Shown: positions 1 through 9,204 of the stretch, piece by piece
Layout of the letters: each line of letters starts with the position of its first letter
Numbering within the stretch: the stretch's first letter is position 1
Assembly (NCBI GenBank): GCA_018883325.1
Contig: VEQH01000012.1
Location: forward strand, 1-64,000
Source: Flavobacteriales bacterium
GTDB taxonomy: Bacteria; Bacteroidota; Bacteroidia; Flavobacteriales_D; Crocinitomicaceae
DNA: 64,000 nucleotides
Reading direction: 5' to 3'
Position numbers and translations under genes: made by a program
Notes under the pieces: generated by a model
Database searches by the model: none
Seen by the model: only the letters and a program-made list of their open reading frames with translations
Told to the model about the DNA's origin: nothing

Positions 1-48
1 ACTCACATATTTGGGCTTAGATGCACGGTTTTTCGATGTTTTTTTCAT
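1..48 (-). CDS. Possible start of a gene leaving the window on the left
   Basis: On the minus strand an ATG at 48 opens a frame of 16 codons (MKKTSKNRASKPKYVS) that stays open to the window edge. A purine-rich AAGGA stretch lies just before the ATG. The basic, lysine-rich start would suit a cytoplasmic or membrane-anchored protein, but no family can be named from so little. It would be the next gene downstream of the secreted protein at 89-643. It could equally be a chance frame. Confidence 0.35.
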   Translation of the reverse strand, partial: MKKTSKNRASKPKYVS

Positions 49-88
49 TTTTCCTTGCACTTGATTCCATAAAATTAACAGGAATCCT

Positions 89-643
89 TTATCTGACAAG
101 GATTTGTAGTTTTTCAGCAGACCCTAATTTATTTTCTGTTATCCCGACTGGACAATCACAACTTCCAGGACCAGAAGTTTGTGTTAGATTTACTGAAACA
201 TCTTGTGATTGTGCTGATGTAGAAATTAGCATTATATAAAATTCACCAGCAAGTGCTTCAAAAATTGTTGCAATTTCAATAGCAGATGATGAATAACTAC
301 AATCTTCTTGTAGGGCTATACCATTTTCAATTTGAGTACAAGATTCAGCAAGACTTGTAAAAGGTCCCCAAACTATAAAATCTACATCAGAGCCACTTGT
401 AGGAGTGACATCTATGTTAAAGTTAAAAGAACCACTAAATGACACCTCCAAAAAGTAGTAACGTTGATTATAAGCGCTATCAATACAACCATAATCAATA
501 TTCGTTGGTGCAGAAATATTTCCTTGTAGCACAGGATAATTATATGTTGTCCCAGTACAAAACCTTAAAGCAGAAGCACAATTTTCTTGTGAAAAACTCA
601 AAAATCCAATTGTAAAAAGGAAAATAGTAAGGATTGATTTCAT
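89..643 (-). CDS. Small secreted Cys-containing protein of unknown function
   Basis: The 184-residue product starts with a clear signal peptide (MKSILTIFLFTIGFLSFSQ). The mature part has several cysteines, a FCTGTTYNYP motif and a DVDFIVWGPF motif. This pattern occurs in the N-terminal domain of many large gliding/T9SS-associated surface proteins of Bacteroidota, which in those proteins is followed by a CHU_C-type tail. Here the protein stops right after that domain, at GITENKLGSAEKLQILVR, where T9SS proteins usually continue into a sorting domain with a PNP motif. No such motif is visible, so it is either a stand-alone version or has lost its tail. Function is unknown. Confidence 0.75.
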   Translation of the reverse strand: MKSILTIFLFTIGFLSFSQENCASALRFCTGTTYNYPVLQGNISAPTNIDYGCIDSAYNQRYYFLEVSFSGSFNFNIDVTPTSGSDVDFIVWGPFTSLAESCTQIENGIALQEDCSYSSSAIEIATIFEALAGEFYIMLISTSAQSQDVSVNLTQTSGPGSCDCPVGITENKLGSAEKLQILVR

Positions 644-721
644 AGCGATCTATTTTAAATAGTTGTAATCAAATTTAAAATAAGATTCTTAAAATCAATA
701 AATTATTTGAAGTTTAAAACC

Positions 722-1954
722 CTAACAGTCGAAAATCAACTCAGAGCTAGCGTCTCTTTTCATAAAAGTAGCTGCCATTTCGAGGAGTTGTTTACTTGTT
801 ATTTTATCAATTCCTTGATGCATTTCTTGCAAGGTATCGATTTGATTAAAAGCCAACATACTTTTACCTAAACCTTGCATTAATCCGGAGTTGGAGTCCA
901 TTCCTAAAGCTAAATGTCCTTTCAATTGCTCTTTTGCTCGGTGTAATTGAATAGAAGATAATTCTTTTGTTTCCAACAGTTTAACCTCTTTATAAATCAA
1001 TTCTATGGCTTTGTCAATATTTTTAGATTCAGAACCTAAATAGATTTGCCAAAAACCAGTGTCAGCATAGGTGTTATAACTCGCTTCAACTGTGTAGGCG
1101 TAACCATATTTTTCTCGCACTGTCAGATTTAAACGCGAATTTAATGCTGGACCTCCCAATAAATTAATCAGCAAGGACATCGGAATTCGATTATCGCTTT
1201 TATAGCTAGGAGCCATACCGCCAATTACGCCGTGCGTTTGATAGTTTGCTTCCTTCGTTCGAATATGGAAAGGTTTGTAATCTAGAAAAGGAACAACTTC
1301 GTTTCGTTGCGCCGTCAAAGGAATTCCTTCTAATGAATTTAAAAGCAATTTTTCTAATCGCGAATATGAAACATTTCCAACAAAGGAAATCACCAAATTG
1401 TCGGCTGTGAAATAGGTACTAACGAAACTTTCTAAGTCAGCTCGGGAAAAGCTTTCAACACTTTCTTTTGTTCCAAGAATATTGTTGCCAAGTGAATGAT
1501 TTTTAAACAACTCAGCTTCAAAATCATCAAAAATCTTTTCTCCAGGATTGTCCATATACGAATTCAATTCGTCTAAAATCACCTCTTTTTCCTTTTCAAT
1601 TTCTTTCGGAGGAAAAATAGAATGAATGGAAATATCCGACAATAAATCAATGGCTTTTGCTGTGTGTTCTTTCGAAAAGGAAGCGTGTAAACACATTTCT
1701 TCTTTTGCGGTGTAGGCATTTAATTCTCCACCAACAGAATCAATTCTTGAAAGGATGTGAATTGCTTTGCGCTTTTGAGTTCCTTTAAAAACGCAATGTT
1801 CTAAGAAATGTGCCAAGCCAACTTGATTTTCAGCTTCAAAACGCGAACCTGCTGCAAAAAAGTAACCTAAATGCGCAACTTGATTCGGCACGTGAAGGTA
1901 AACAACGCGCACTCCATTTGGAAGTGTATGTATGGAAGGTTGAAATCGCTTCAT
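722..1954 (-). CDS. M16 family zinc metallopeptidase (insulinase/mitochondrial processing peptidase-like)
   Basis: The 410-residue protein carries the inverted zinc motif HFLEH at residues 49-53, and a glutamate-rich helix (EKEVILDELN) near residue 130 supplies the likely third ligand. It is a single M16 unit of about 400 residues with both half domains, the usual size of bacterial PqqL/YmxG-like peptidases that work as dimers. No signal peptide is visible, so cytoplasmic action is likely. Its ATG shares one base with the stop codon of pdxH (TAATG), so translation is probably coupled. The substrate is unknown. Confidence 0.93.
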   Translation of the reverse strand: MKRFQPSIHTLPNGVRVVYLHVPNQVAHLGYFFAAGSRFEAENQVGLAHFLEHCVFKGTQKRKAIHILSRIDSVGGELNAYTAKEEMCLHASFSKEHTAKAIDLLSDISIHSIFPPKEIEKEKEVILDELNSYMDNPGEKIFDDFEAELFKNHSLGNNILGTKESVESFSRADLESFVSTYFTADNLVISFVGNVSYSRLEKLLLNSLEGIPLTAQRNEVVPFLDYKPFHIRTKEANYQTHGVIGGMAPSYKSDNRIPMSLLINLLGGPALNSRLNLTVREKYGYAYTVEASYNTYADTGFWQIYLGSESKNIDKAIELIYKEVKLLETKELSSIQLHRAKEQLKGHLALGMDSNSGLMQGLGKSMLAFNQIDTLQEMHQGIDKITSKQLLEMAATFMKRDASSELIFDC

Positions 1955-2601
1955 TAAGGATTTTTACGGTAAATTTTCCAATCGTCTGCGCTGCGTTCAT
2001 AAACAATTCGATCGTGTAAACGCGACGGGCGACCTTGCCAAAACTCAATGTGAGTGGCACTTAAAGCGTATCCTCCCCAATGTGGCGGACGCGGTACTTC
2101 ATTCGGAAATTGATTTTCTAAGGTTTCCAAACGTTTGAATAAGTCTTCTCTGTTTTCAAGGATTTCAGATTGCTGAGAAGCCCAAGCACCCAATTGACTT
2201 TCCCGCGGACGAGAAGCAAAGTAGGCATCGCTAACAGCAGCGTCCACTTTTTCAACTCTTCCTTCAATGCGCACTTGACGTTGCAATGTTGGCCAGAAAA
2301 ACAACATAGATAGCAGTGGATTTTCAGCTAATTCTTTTCCTTTTTGGCTGTTGTAGTTTGTATAAAAAATGAATTTTTCATCTAGTAATTCTTTCAAATA
2401 CAAAACACGGGAACTTGTTTGAAGCGTTTCTTTATTGACAGAACTCAACACAAAAGCATTGGGTTCATTTTCTTTAACGTGATAAGCTTCATCAAACCAT
2501 TCCGAGAATAAATGAAATGGTTTTTTTCCTGCAGTTATTTCCAAAGACCCTTTGTCAAAGTCTCCGTGTTCATCCCGCAATTTTTTCAGCCATTCACTCA
2601 T
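1954..2601 (-). CDS. pdxH: Pyridoxamine 5'-phosphate oxidase
   Basis: This 215-residue protein has the normal length and the conserved stretches of PdxH: an N-terminal FxxWFDEA segment, the FMN-binding strand region around FYTNYNSQKG, FFWPTLQRQVRIEGR, a SRPRESQLGAW segment and a C-terminal end rich in basic residues (RPSRLHDR). The enzyme uses FMN and oxygen to convert pyridoxine or pyridoxamine phosphate to PLP. It is the middle gene of a three-gene operon whose members overlap by one base (TAATG) on both sides. Confidence 0.96.
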   Translation of the reverse strand: MSEWLKKLRDEHGDFDKGSLEITAGKKPFHLFSEWFDEAYHVKENEPNAFVLSSVNKETLQTSSRVLYLKELLDEKFIFYTNYNSQKGKELAENPLLSMLFFWPTLQRQVRIEGRVEKVDAAVSDAYFASRPRESQLGAWASQQSEILENREDLFKRLETLENQFPNEVPRPPHWGGYALSATHIEFWQGRPSRLHDRIVYERSADDWKIYRKNP

Positions 2602-3233
2602 TAATTTTCGTCTTCGTTTGAATATTCATCAGAAATTTCACTTTCTTCAAATTCGTCAGTTTCATCCTCGTTTTCAATTTCAGCTAGTTCATCTTCAAAT
2701 TCGTCATCGAAATCAGAACCTGAAGCACTGAAAACTTTACCTGCAGCTTTTGGTTCGTGCTCAATTTCTGGCATAACTCTTTTTGCAACTGGCGATTCAA
2801 CTTCGCTGTCGTTATAAGGGAAAATATCTACAATTGGAGAAGCGATAATTTGAGTAATTTGATAATCAATCATCAATGTTGAAAGACTTTCTTCGATGCG
2901 CTCGTATGCTTCTTTTACTGTTTCAGCAGAAACCAAGAAGTTTTGAGAAATCGTTTTCTTTTTATCACCTTCTTCCTCTAGTTTGTCGTATGAAATTTTG
3001 GCTTTAAACCAAGTATCAGACTCATCATATTGAAAAATATCGTGAATATCTGTGCGTGCAATTCCTGTAACCAAAAACTCACCGCGAATGGTTGTTCCAA
3101 GTTCTTCATAGATGCGTGCTTCTGCGTCTGTGAAGGTCATCGCAGCTAATAAATAAGGTTCTGAAACACGTTTGAATGTTCCATTTTCTAATTGTTTGGT
3201 GTATTTTACTTTAACGGTAAACCAACTGTTCAT
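2601..3233 (-). CDS. DUF4494 domain protein with acidic C-terminal tail
   Basis: Residues 1 to about 150 match the DUF4494 pattern seen in Bacteroidota, beginning WFTVKVKY and containing SEPYLLAAMTFTDAEARIYEE and IDYQITQIIASPIVDIF. The last 50 or so residues are a low-complexity acidic tail rich in Glu and Asp. The N-terminal part looks like two repeats of a strand-rich unit (WFTVKVKY... and WFKAKISY...). The function is not known. The gene leads an operon with pdxH and the M16 peptidase, with one-base stop/start overlaps, which hints at a link to PLP metabolism. A CAAAGATA (TATCTTTG on the minus strand) lies at 3254-3261. Confidence 0.85.
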   Translation of the reverse strand: MNSWFTVKVKYTKQLENGTFKRVSEPYLLAAMTFTDAEARIYEELGTTIRGEFLVTGIARTDIHDIFQYDESDTWFKAKISYDKLEEEGDKKKTISQNFLVSAETVKEAYERIEESLSTLMIDYQITQIIASPIVDIFPYNDSEVESPVAKRVMPEIEHEPKAAGKVFSASGSDFDDEFEDELAEIENEDETDEFEESEISDEYSNEDEN

Positions 3234-3357
3234 ACTGTTTTTGTTTTAGCCGACAAAGATAATGCGAACGATAGCTTTCTTTGCCATTTGTTTGTAATAA
3301 TATTTTACTGATTATAGGATTTTTTAAACAGATTCCTTTACAAGAAACCGTCTTTTT

Positions 3358-3834
3358 TCAATCAAAAGTCCCAAAGCCAAAAGGCAGTAAATGCTGAATA
3401 GATTCTATAACCATAGTACGATCATCTTGATTAATCAGAATCACTTTCATTGGTTTTTGTTGTCTATTTTCGGTTTCTAACATCACTTGACGACACGAAC
3501 CACAAGGTGAAAGTAGCTGTTTGTCAGGCATTAAGTCTCCTTTTGCTACGATAACGATTGTCTCAACCGCCTCATTCGGAAAATTGGCTCCAGCGTAAAA
3601 CAAAGCAACTCGCTCAGCACAAAGTCCTGAAGGATAAGCAATATTTTCTTGATTATTACCTAAAATTACTGTTCCATCCGATAACTGTACAGAAGCACCA
3701 ACTTTGAATTTACTGTAAGGAGCATAAGCACGATTCATTGCCTCGTAAGCTTTAGAGACCAAGTAACGCTCTTCTTCTTCTAATGATTTCCAAGAATCTA
3801 ATAACTGGTAGTTGAATTGAAATTTCTTTTCCAT
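3358..3834 (-). CDS. cdd: Cytidine deaminase
   Basis: The 158-residue protein has the zinc-binding motifs of cytidine/deoxycytidine deaminases: CAERVALFYAGANFP with the catalytic Glu after the Cys ligand, and PCGSCRQVMLE with two more Cys ligands. The upstream YAPYSKFKVGASV segment is the usual substrate-binding strand. It converts cytidine and deoxycytidine to uridine forms in pyrimidine salvage. It appears to be a single-gene unit; a 124-bp gap separates it from DUF4494 downstream. Confidence 0.96.
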   Translation of the reverse strand: MEKKFQFNYQLLDSWKSLEEEERYLVSKAYEAMNRAYAPYSKFKVGASVQLSDGTVILGNNQENIAYPSGLCAERVALFYAGANFPNEAVETIVIVAKGDLMPDKQLLSPCGSCRQVMLETENRQQKPMKVILINQDDRTMVIESIQHLLPFGFGTFD

Positions 3835-3987
3835 AGAAAACGAAGATACGAATTGAATTTTGATTGATTGATTTTTTAGCTTTATTTAAAGTTAAAGCGA
3901 TTTTTTTTACTTTTTTTAACAATCACCTCAATTTTTTTTAACTTCGGGTAATAATCATTTTTCTAATCAACCCTTAATTAATGAATT

Positions 3988-6516
3988 ATGAACAAAATCT
4001 ACACTCTTTTTCTTACTGCTATCCTTTTTGCAACAGTTGGATGTCGTTCTTATTCTTCTTATGATTTAAAATTAAAAGAGAATAAAACAGCGACAAAACT
4101 TAAGCCCGTTGAACTAAAAGTGAATAGCTCGTCCTACTTAGATGCAACTGCAACAAGGGTTTATAACTACGAAATTTTAAATAATGTTTGTCAATTAACT
4201 GCAAGAGATTCTTTAGCACTCGATAAAGAAAATATGGGTAGTGTTGAAATAACCAAAATCAAACAAAAAAACACGCGTAATCCATTGTGGTTTGTTTTCT
4301 GTACAGCTACTTCAATTGGAACACTTGGTACGGCAGCTTTGGTGGGAATTCCTATTGGACATAGAAAAGGAGTTACCAAATTACAATTAGACGTGAAAGA
4401 TAACTCTGGAACTATTATAAAAACGTATAATGCAAAAGGTAAGCATACTTCATTTATAACAGGTTATTGGGGCTATGACTCTGGCGATGCAGGAGCAAAA
4501 TCCTATGATTTATCCTTTAAGAAAGCAATGGAAAAAATCAGAAATCAAATGGGAAATGATATCACTGAACTGAACGAAAAACTACCAAAAGGATTGTTGG
4601 AAGAGGATGAAGTAGAAGCGAAAATTTACGTTCAATTGGGTGATATTTTCTACGATGCTAAAAACTATAATTTGGCGATTTCCAATTATACAACTGCATT
4701 TACAACCTTGAAAAACTTTAAAAAGAAAGACGCTCAATTCGTTTACAAATTAGGGATGAGTCACATCAATGAAGGAAAAGACGGTTCAGAGTTGAATGGA
4801 ATTAAATACCTTACAAAAGCATTAGAATTAGATCCTTTGGTTGATTTTATGGCTCCTGTTGGTTTGTATTTAGCTTATAAAGGATTGGATGATTTCGATA
4901 ATGCAGTCAAATGGTTGGATTATACTTTAGATAAATTTTACTTGAATTCTGCACAAAAGGATTTATTGAATAAATGGAAAAATCAAATGCTTGGTAACAA
5001 GGAACAAATCAAAGCTGGAGCATCTTTAAAACTTACGCCTGAAAAAGTTGAAATAAATAATTTAGGTAATGGAATCAATGGTGTTGAAGCGGATTATTTT
5101 CCTTCTGTAACGGCAGATGAATCGATGTTGCTTTTCACTTCAACGCGCGAAGGAAGTACAGGAGGAAAAAACAGTGAAGGTGCTTATGATGAAGATTTAT
5201 GGTACAGTATGAAAACCCAAGATGGAAAATGGAGCGCACCTCAGAACTTTGGAACGCCAGTAAATACTAAAAATAACAATGGAATTGCTTCTTTCACTGG
5301 TGACGGACAATTCGTTGTTTGCGGAAGATGTAATGAGCCAGATGGTTATGGAAGTTGTGATATTTATGGCGCAACATTAACTGGAAATACTTGGAATAAA
5401 CCAATAAACCTAGGTTCTGTAATCAATTCAAAATCGTGGGATGCACAAGTTTCGGTTTCAGCTGATGGGAAAACCTTAGTTTGGTCTTCAAATCGAGAAG
5501 GAGGATATGGCGACCAAGATTTATGGATGTCTAAAAAAGATGAAAAAGGAATTTGGACACAAGCGAAAAATCTTGGTAGTGTCATCAATACAGAAGGAAA
5601 TGAATATTCACCTTTCCTTCACCCTGATGGTAAAACACTTTATTTTAGTTCAAACTTTCACTCACCAAGAATTGGAGGAATAGATATTTATAAATCGACT
5701 TTAAACGAGAATGGAACTTGGAGTAAACCAGAAAATTTAGGTTATCCAATCAACACCGAGAAAAACGACCTTTATTTTGTGCAAACGCCTTCAGGATTGA
5801 AAGGATATTTTGCTTCAGATAGAGAAGGCGGATTGGGATTGTATGACATCTACGAAATCGTTTACCCACAAGAGAAAAAATCATCTTTAATAACGTTCAT
5901 TGGTAATGTAATTGATGAAGAGAGTTCAATTCCGTTAGAGGCAAATGTTAAAATTGAAGACGTTGACAGTTCATCGCTAGTTGGAGAATATGTATCCAAT
6001 TCAAGTACAGGAAAATTCGTTGTCATTTTAACTCCTGGTAGAAATTATTCGATGACCGTAAGTAAAAATGGTTACTTATTCTATTCCGAAAACTTTAATG
6101 TTTTAGATACTACTGAATTTAAAGAAATTAAAAAGGATGTTTTATTGCAAAAAATCAAAGAAGGGAAGAAAATTGTCTTAAATAATATCTTTTTCCAAAC
6201 AGGGAAATCAGAGTTGACAGAATCTTCAGCATTGGAAATTAGTAAATTGTACGATTTATTAATGCAAAACCCAAGCATAAATGTTGAAATTTCAGGACAT
6301 ACAGACAATGTTGGTGGAGATGCTGAGAATTTGAAATTATCTTTTGATAGAGCAAAAGTTGTTGTTGAAACATTAGTTGCAAAAGGTATTCCTGCTAATA
6401 GATTAGTCGCAAAAGGATACGGAAAAACGCAACCCATTGCGCCTAATGACACACCAGAAAACAAACAGTTAAACAGAAGAACAGAATTCAAGATTTTGGG
6501 CGCAACAAAGAACTAA
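3988..6516 (+). CDS. PorE-like OmpA family lipoprotein with TPR, PD40 propeller and regulatory domain
   Basis: The 842-residue protein starts with a lipoprotein signal (lipobox ending in TVGC, near Cys19). A region around residues 95-115 is hydrophobic and Gly/Ala-rich. TPR-type helices follow at about 210-320, WD40-like PD40 blades with SxDGK and LWxS patterns at about 370-630, a carboxypeptidase-regulatory-like beta domain at about 640-715, and a C-terminal OmpA peptidoglycan-binding domain (GHTDNVGG, NRRTEF) at about 735-842. The order TPR, propeller, CRD, OmpA in a lipoprotein is that of the T9SS component PorE. Several paralogues in Bacteroidota share it, so a PorE role is an inference. 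Confidence 0.85.
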   Translation: MNKIYTLFLTAILFATVGCRSYSSYDLKLKENKTATKLKPVELKVNSSSYLDATATRVYNYEILNNVCQLTARDSLALDKENMGSVEITKIKQKNTRNPLWFVFCTATSIGTLGTAALVGIPIGHRKGVTKLQLDVKDNSGTIIKTYNAKGKHTSFITGYWGYDSGDAGAKSYDLSFKKAMEKIRNQMGNDITELNEKLPKGLLEEDEVEAKIYVQLGDIFYDAKNYNLAISNYTTAFTTLKNFKKKDAQFVYKLGMSHINEGKDGSELNGIKYLTKALELDPLVDFMAPVGLYLAYKGLDDFDNAVKWLDYTLDKFYLNSAQKDLLNKWKNQMLGNKEQIKAGASLKLTPEKVEINNLGNGINGVEADYFPSVTADESMLLFTSTREGSTGGKNSEGAYDEDLWYSMKTQDGKWSAPQNFGTPVNTKNNNGIASFTGDGQFVVCGRCNEPDGYGSCDIYGATLTGNTWNKPINLGSVINSKSWDAQVSVSADGKTLVWSSNREGGYGDQDLWMSKKDEKGIWTQAKNLGSVINTEGNEYSPFLHPDGKTLYFSSNFHSPRIGGIDIYKSTLNENGTWSKPENLGYPINTEKNDLYFVQTPSGLKGYFASDREGGLGLYDIYEIVYPQEKKSSLITFIGNVIDEESSIPLEANVKIEDVDSSSLVGEYVSNSSTGKFVVILTPGRNYSMTVSKNGYLFYSENFNVLDTTEFKEIKKDVLLQKIKEGKKIVLNNIFFQTGKSELTESSALEISKLYDLLMQNPSINVEISGHTDNVGGDAENLKLSFDRAKVVVETLVAKGIPANRLVAKGYGKTQPIAPNDTPENKQLNRRTEFKILGATKN

Positions 6517-6584
6517 AGTTGCCTTTTACAAGATTAATAAGTTATTAAGTTTAATTAACTACTTAAATTTACGACAAAAAAATC

Positions 6585-7448
6585 ATGAATAAACTGCAAT
6601 TTCTTGTTTTTGCGTTGTTATTAATGCTCTCTTCGAATATTGTTTTGGCTCAAGATACAACTCGATTTGAAGTATATGATGTTATTTATATGAAGGATAA
6701 TCGAATACTAAAAGGTCAAATTCTTTCGTATGATTCGCAACTTGGTGGCATTTCATTTAAAGATGTTTACGGACGAGTGTATAATTTTAGCCGTGAAGAA
6801 TATAAGTACTTCCTTGAAAAACAAAATTTCCCTATAAAAGTCAAAAAACAAAAAGGTCTTATTGAAAGGAAAAGTAATGGAATTCGCTTTTCTTTGGCAC
6901 TTAATACAAGCTATTTTTATGGACTTGAAAAAAGTGACAGTGATGATTTAAATTCAAGAAGGGATACACAAGGTTTAGGTATTGGTTTAGCTGGCACTAT
7001 TGGTAAATATTTTACTCGAACGCATTTTTTAGGTGGAATTGCTGAGCTTGGAGTAATGAACAATCAACAATATTATAATGTTGGTGCGCGCTATAATTTT
7101 GAATACGACAATAAAAAAACAAATCTTGCAATGTATGTTCCAATTGAATTGAAGTATCAAAGTATGTTTTTAGAAAATGCTGGAATACCCTACACAGAAA
7201 CAACTGAAAACAGCTCATATTCTGGATATTACTTCCCAAAAACAGAATTTTCAACTGTTTTGATTTCTGTAGGTCACGGTTTTGGTTTTATGCTTAAACA
7301 AGGTGGTTCATTCAATATTGAACTTGCTTATCAACGACATCTTACCTTGAGTCAGAAATTTTATAATTTGAAACCTGTAGATGCAACTGATTACGACCCT
7401 AAGTTTCAAGTGAATGGTTTTAGACTGGGTTTTTCTTTTAGTTTTTAG
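6585..7448 (+). CDS. Outer-membrane beta-barrel protein, unknown
   Basis: The 287-residue product has a signal peptide ending near NIVLAQ, a short strand-rich segment, and from about residue 95 onward alternating hydrophobic/aromatic strands finishing with GFRLGFSFSF. The terminal Phe on a beta strand is the usual end of an outer-membrane barrel. It follows the PorE-like gene by 68 bp on the same strand and may be cotranscribed. No specific family is recognised. The early segment MKDNRILKGQILSYD is a motif often seen before barrels in Bacteroidota. Confidence 0.75.
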   Translation: MNKLQFLVFALLLMLSSNIVLAQDTTRFEVYDVIYMKDNRILKGQILSYDSQLGGISFKDVYGRVYNFSREEYKYFLEKQNFPIKVKKQKGLIERKSNGIRFSLALNTSYFYGLEKSDSDDLNSRRDTQGLGIGLAGTIGKYFTRTHFLGGIAELGVMNNQQYYNVGARYNFEYDNKKTNLAMYVPIELKYQSMFLENAGIPYTETTENSSYSGYYFPKTEFSTVLISVGHGFGFMLKQGGSFNIELAYQRHLTLSQKFYNLKPVDATDYDPKFQVNGFRLGFSFSF

Positions 7449-7484
7449 ACCGTTAAATTTAATTTTCTAAAATGAAACTTTCAA

Positions 7485-8144
7485 CTATTCCGCTTCCAAA
7501 CGTTTGATGTCTGCAATCAAAGTACTGACTTCTTTTTTGTTAGTTCCGTCGTAATAACCTCTAATTCTGCCTTGTCCGTCCACTAACACAAAGTTATTCG
7601 TGTGAATAAAATCGCTACCAGCATCACCCAAATTTTGAGCTTCAGCGGGTTTTAGAACGAAGAATGATTTTCGAGCCAAACTGTATAAATCTTCTTTTTT
7701 TCCTGTTAAAAAATGCCACTGACCTTTGACATAATTGTGAGAGCTTGCATAGCGTTTCATCTGTGCCACAGTATCCACTTCAGGATCTACTGTGAAACTT
7801 AAAATCTTCACGTTTGAATTGCCTTTTATTGCTTTCTGAACGCGCTGCATTTGCTTATTCATAATCGGACAAATACTTTTGCACGTAGTAAAAAAATATT
7901 CTGCAACATAAATTTTACCTTTTACATCGTTTTCTGTAATCGTTTGATTGTCTTGATTTTGAAATGAAAATTTTCCAACTGTATGTCCCTGACCAACGCG
8001 TAAAAGTTCTGGGTCAACCATTTCCTCTTGCACATCAATTGGATTTATAACGGGCAAAACAGATTCTGGTTTTTGATTCATAATGTAGTAACCAAGTGGA
8101 ACACAAACGACAAATAATAGCGCTAAAAATGCAATTCTTTTCAT
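7485..8144 (-). CDS. SCO1/SenC family copper/thiol protein
   Basis: The 219-residue protein has an N-terminal membrane anchor or signal, then a thioredoxin-like fold with the CKSICP motif (CxxxC) that binds copper in SCO proteins. The distal histidine ligand is likely in DFIHTNNFVLVD. SCO proteins deliver copper to cytochrome c oxidase or act as thiol reductases outside the inner membrane. The gene is the last of a minus-strand run after the NadR-like kinase, separated by only 4 bp. That operon context gives no obvious functional link to NAD salvage. Confidence 0.93.
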   Translation of the reverse strand: MKRIAFLALLFVVCVPLGYYIMNQKPESVLPVINPIDVQEEMVDPELLRVGQGHTVGKFSFQNQDNQTITENDVKGKIYVAEYFFTTCKSICPIMNKQMQRVQKAIKGNSNVKILSFTVDPEVDTVAQMKRYASSHNYVKGQWHFLTGKKEDLYSLARKSFFVLKPAEAQNLGDAGSDFIHTNNFVLVDGQGRIRGYYDGTNKKEVSTLIADIKRLEAE

Positions 8145-8148
8145 AAAC

Positions 8149-8658
8149 TTAATTTTTCAGTAAAGAAGTAATAACTCCATCAACAATCGATTTGCGTTGC
8201 TGTTCATTTCCTTCTACGAGCACAAAGGTTTGCTTATTTTCAATTAGAAAACTATGATATAAGTCAAATAATTCATCGCGATTAAAGGGGTTTTCTCGCA
8301 TCGGATCAAATTCCCAAGGAATATCAGGTTTACATAAGAATAAAACATCAAAACGCTGAAGTTTAAACAATTCCAAAATTCGAGCACTGACGGATTGATA
8401 CTTATAAAGCGACCAAATACATAAAACAGTCATTTCTGTATCAGCAACTAAAAAATCATGTTTGACTTGCCAACTTTTATATTGTCCTTCTGCAATTAAA
8501 TCTAAATCAGATTGTTGATAGGAATTTTTATGTTGTAGAAATACACGAGCAAATTCTTCGACATAAAAACCAGTATAAGTAGCAGAAACATACTGCGCTA
8601 ACGTAGTCTTCCCCGAAGATTCTGGACCTGTAAATGCTACACTAATCGGCTTTTTCAT
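8149..8658 (-). CDS. NadR-type P-loop kinase (probable nicotinamide riboside kinase)
   Basis: The start at 8658 (MKKPISVAFTG) is preferred over an upstream frame because the P-loop GPESSGKTT then falls near the N terminus. The 169-residue product matches the C-terminal kinase domain of NadR, with EFARVFL, a downstream FLCKPDIPWEFDPMR segment and a lid region. It lacks the N-terminal adenylyltransferase domain of enterobacterial NadR. It overlaps the end of pnuC by 17 bp. The likely role is phosphorylating nicotinamide riboside as it enters through PnuC, which traps it in the cell. Confidence 0.88.
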   Translation of the reverse strand: MKKPISVAFTGPESSGKTTLAQYVSATYTGFYVEEFARVFLQHKNSYQQSDLDLIAEGQYKSWQVKHDFLVADTEMTVLCIWSLYKYQSVSARILELFKLQRFDVLFLCKPDIPWEFDPMRENPFNRDELFDLYHSFLIENKQTFVLVEGNEQQRKSIVDGVITSLLKN

Positions 8659-9196
8659 GCTTCCATTTTTTACGCCATAAAACAAAACCAAAAATTGCCA
8701 TTAAAGTATTGATGAAAAAGAGTCCAACTGTAAAATTCATACCTTGTTCGGCCCACAAATACATAGAAAGGAGGTTCAAAACAATCCAATAAAGCCAATT
8801 TTCAAGAATCGATTGAGTCGTCAAATAAGTTGCTAAAATTGCAAATGCAGTAATGAACGCATCTAAATAAGGTAGTTTTTGATTGGTTTTTGAAAAAACA
8901 AACCCAAGTGTTAAAGCCAAAATTAGCGTAGGAATTCCAACTAAAAGATGCTTTCGAAGCGACCAAGTTTTAAGTTTTGTCTCGGCAGTTTTTCCCCAAT
9001 TGACATAGCCAAAAACACCAAGAACAACGTAAGCAAATTGTAATCCTGCTTGAAGGTAAAGCGCACCAACGAAACTCAAGTAAACGTAAATCGCAGAACT
9101 AATGATTCCAAAAATCCAAGCAATTCGTTGCGAAAATGAAATTAGTAAGAGGTAAAATAAACCAAGTACAACAGCAATAATTTCAAGGTTGTTCAC
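8642..9196 (-). CDS. pnuC: PnuC family nicotinamide riboside/mononucleotide transporter
   Basis: The 184-residue integral membrane protein has about six to seven hydrophobic segments and the PnuC signature region IAWIFGIISSAIYVYLSF together with GVFGYVNWGK and LDAFITAFAILATYL. PnuC proteins move pyridine-nucleotide precursors by facilitated diffusion. Some Bacteroidota homologues (PnuT) carry thiamine instead. The directly overlapping NadR-type kinase argues for nicotinamide riboside, and no TPP riboswitch is visible upstream. The repeat protein at 9205 lies 8 bp upstream and likely shares its transcript. Confidence 0.92.
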   Translation of the reverse strand: MNNLEIIAVVLGLFYLLLISFSQRIAWIFGIISSAIYVYLSFVGALYLQAGLQFAYVVLGVFGYVNWGKTAETKLKTWSLRKHLLVGIPTLILALTLGFVFSKTNQKLPYLDAFITAFAILATYLTTQSILENWLYWIVLNLLSMYLWAEQGMNFTVGLFFINTLMAIFGFVLWRKKWKHEKAD

Positions 9197-9204
9197 TTTA
9201 TTTC

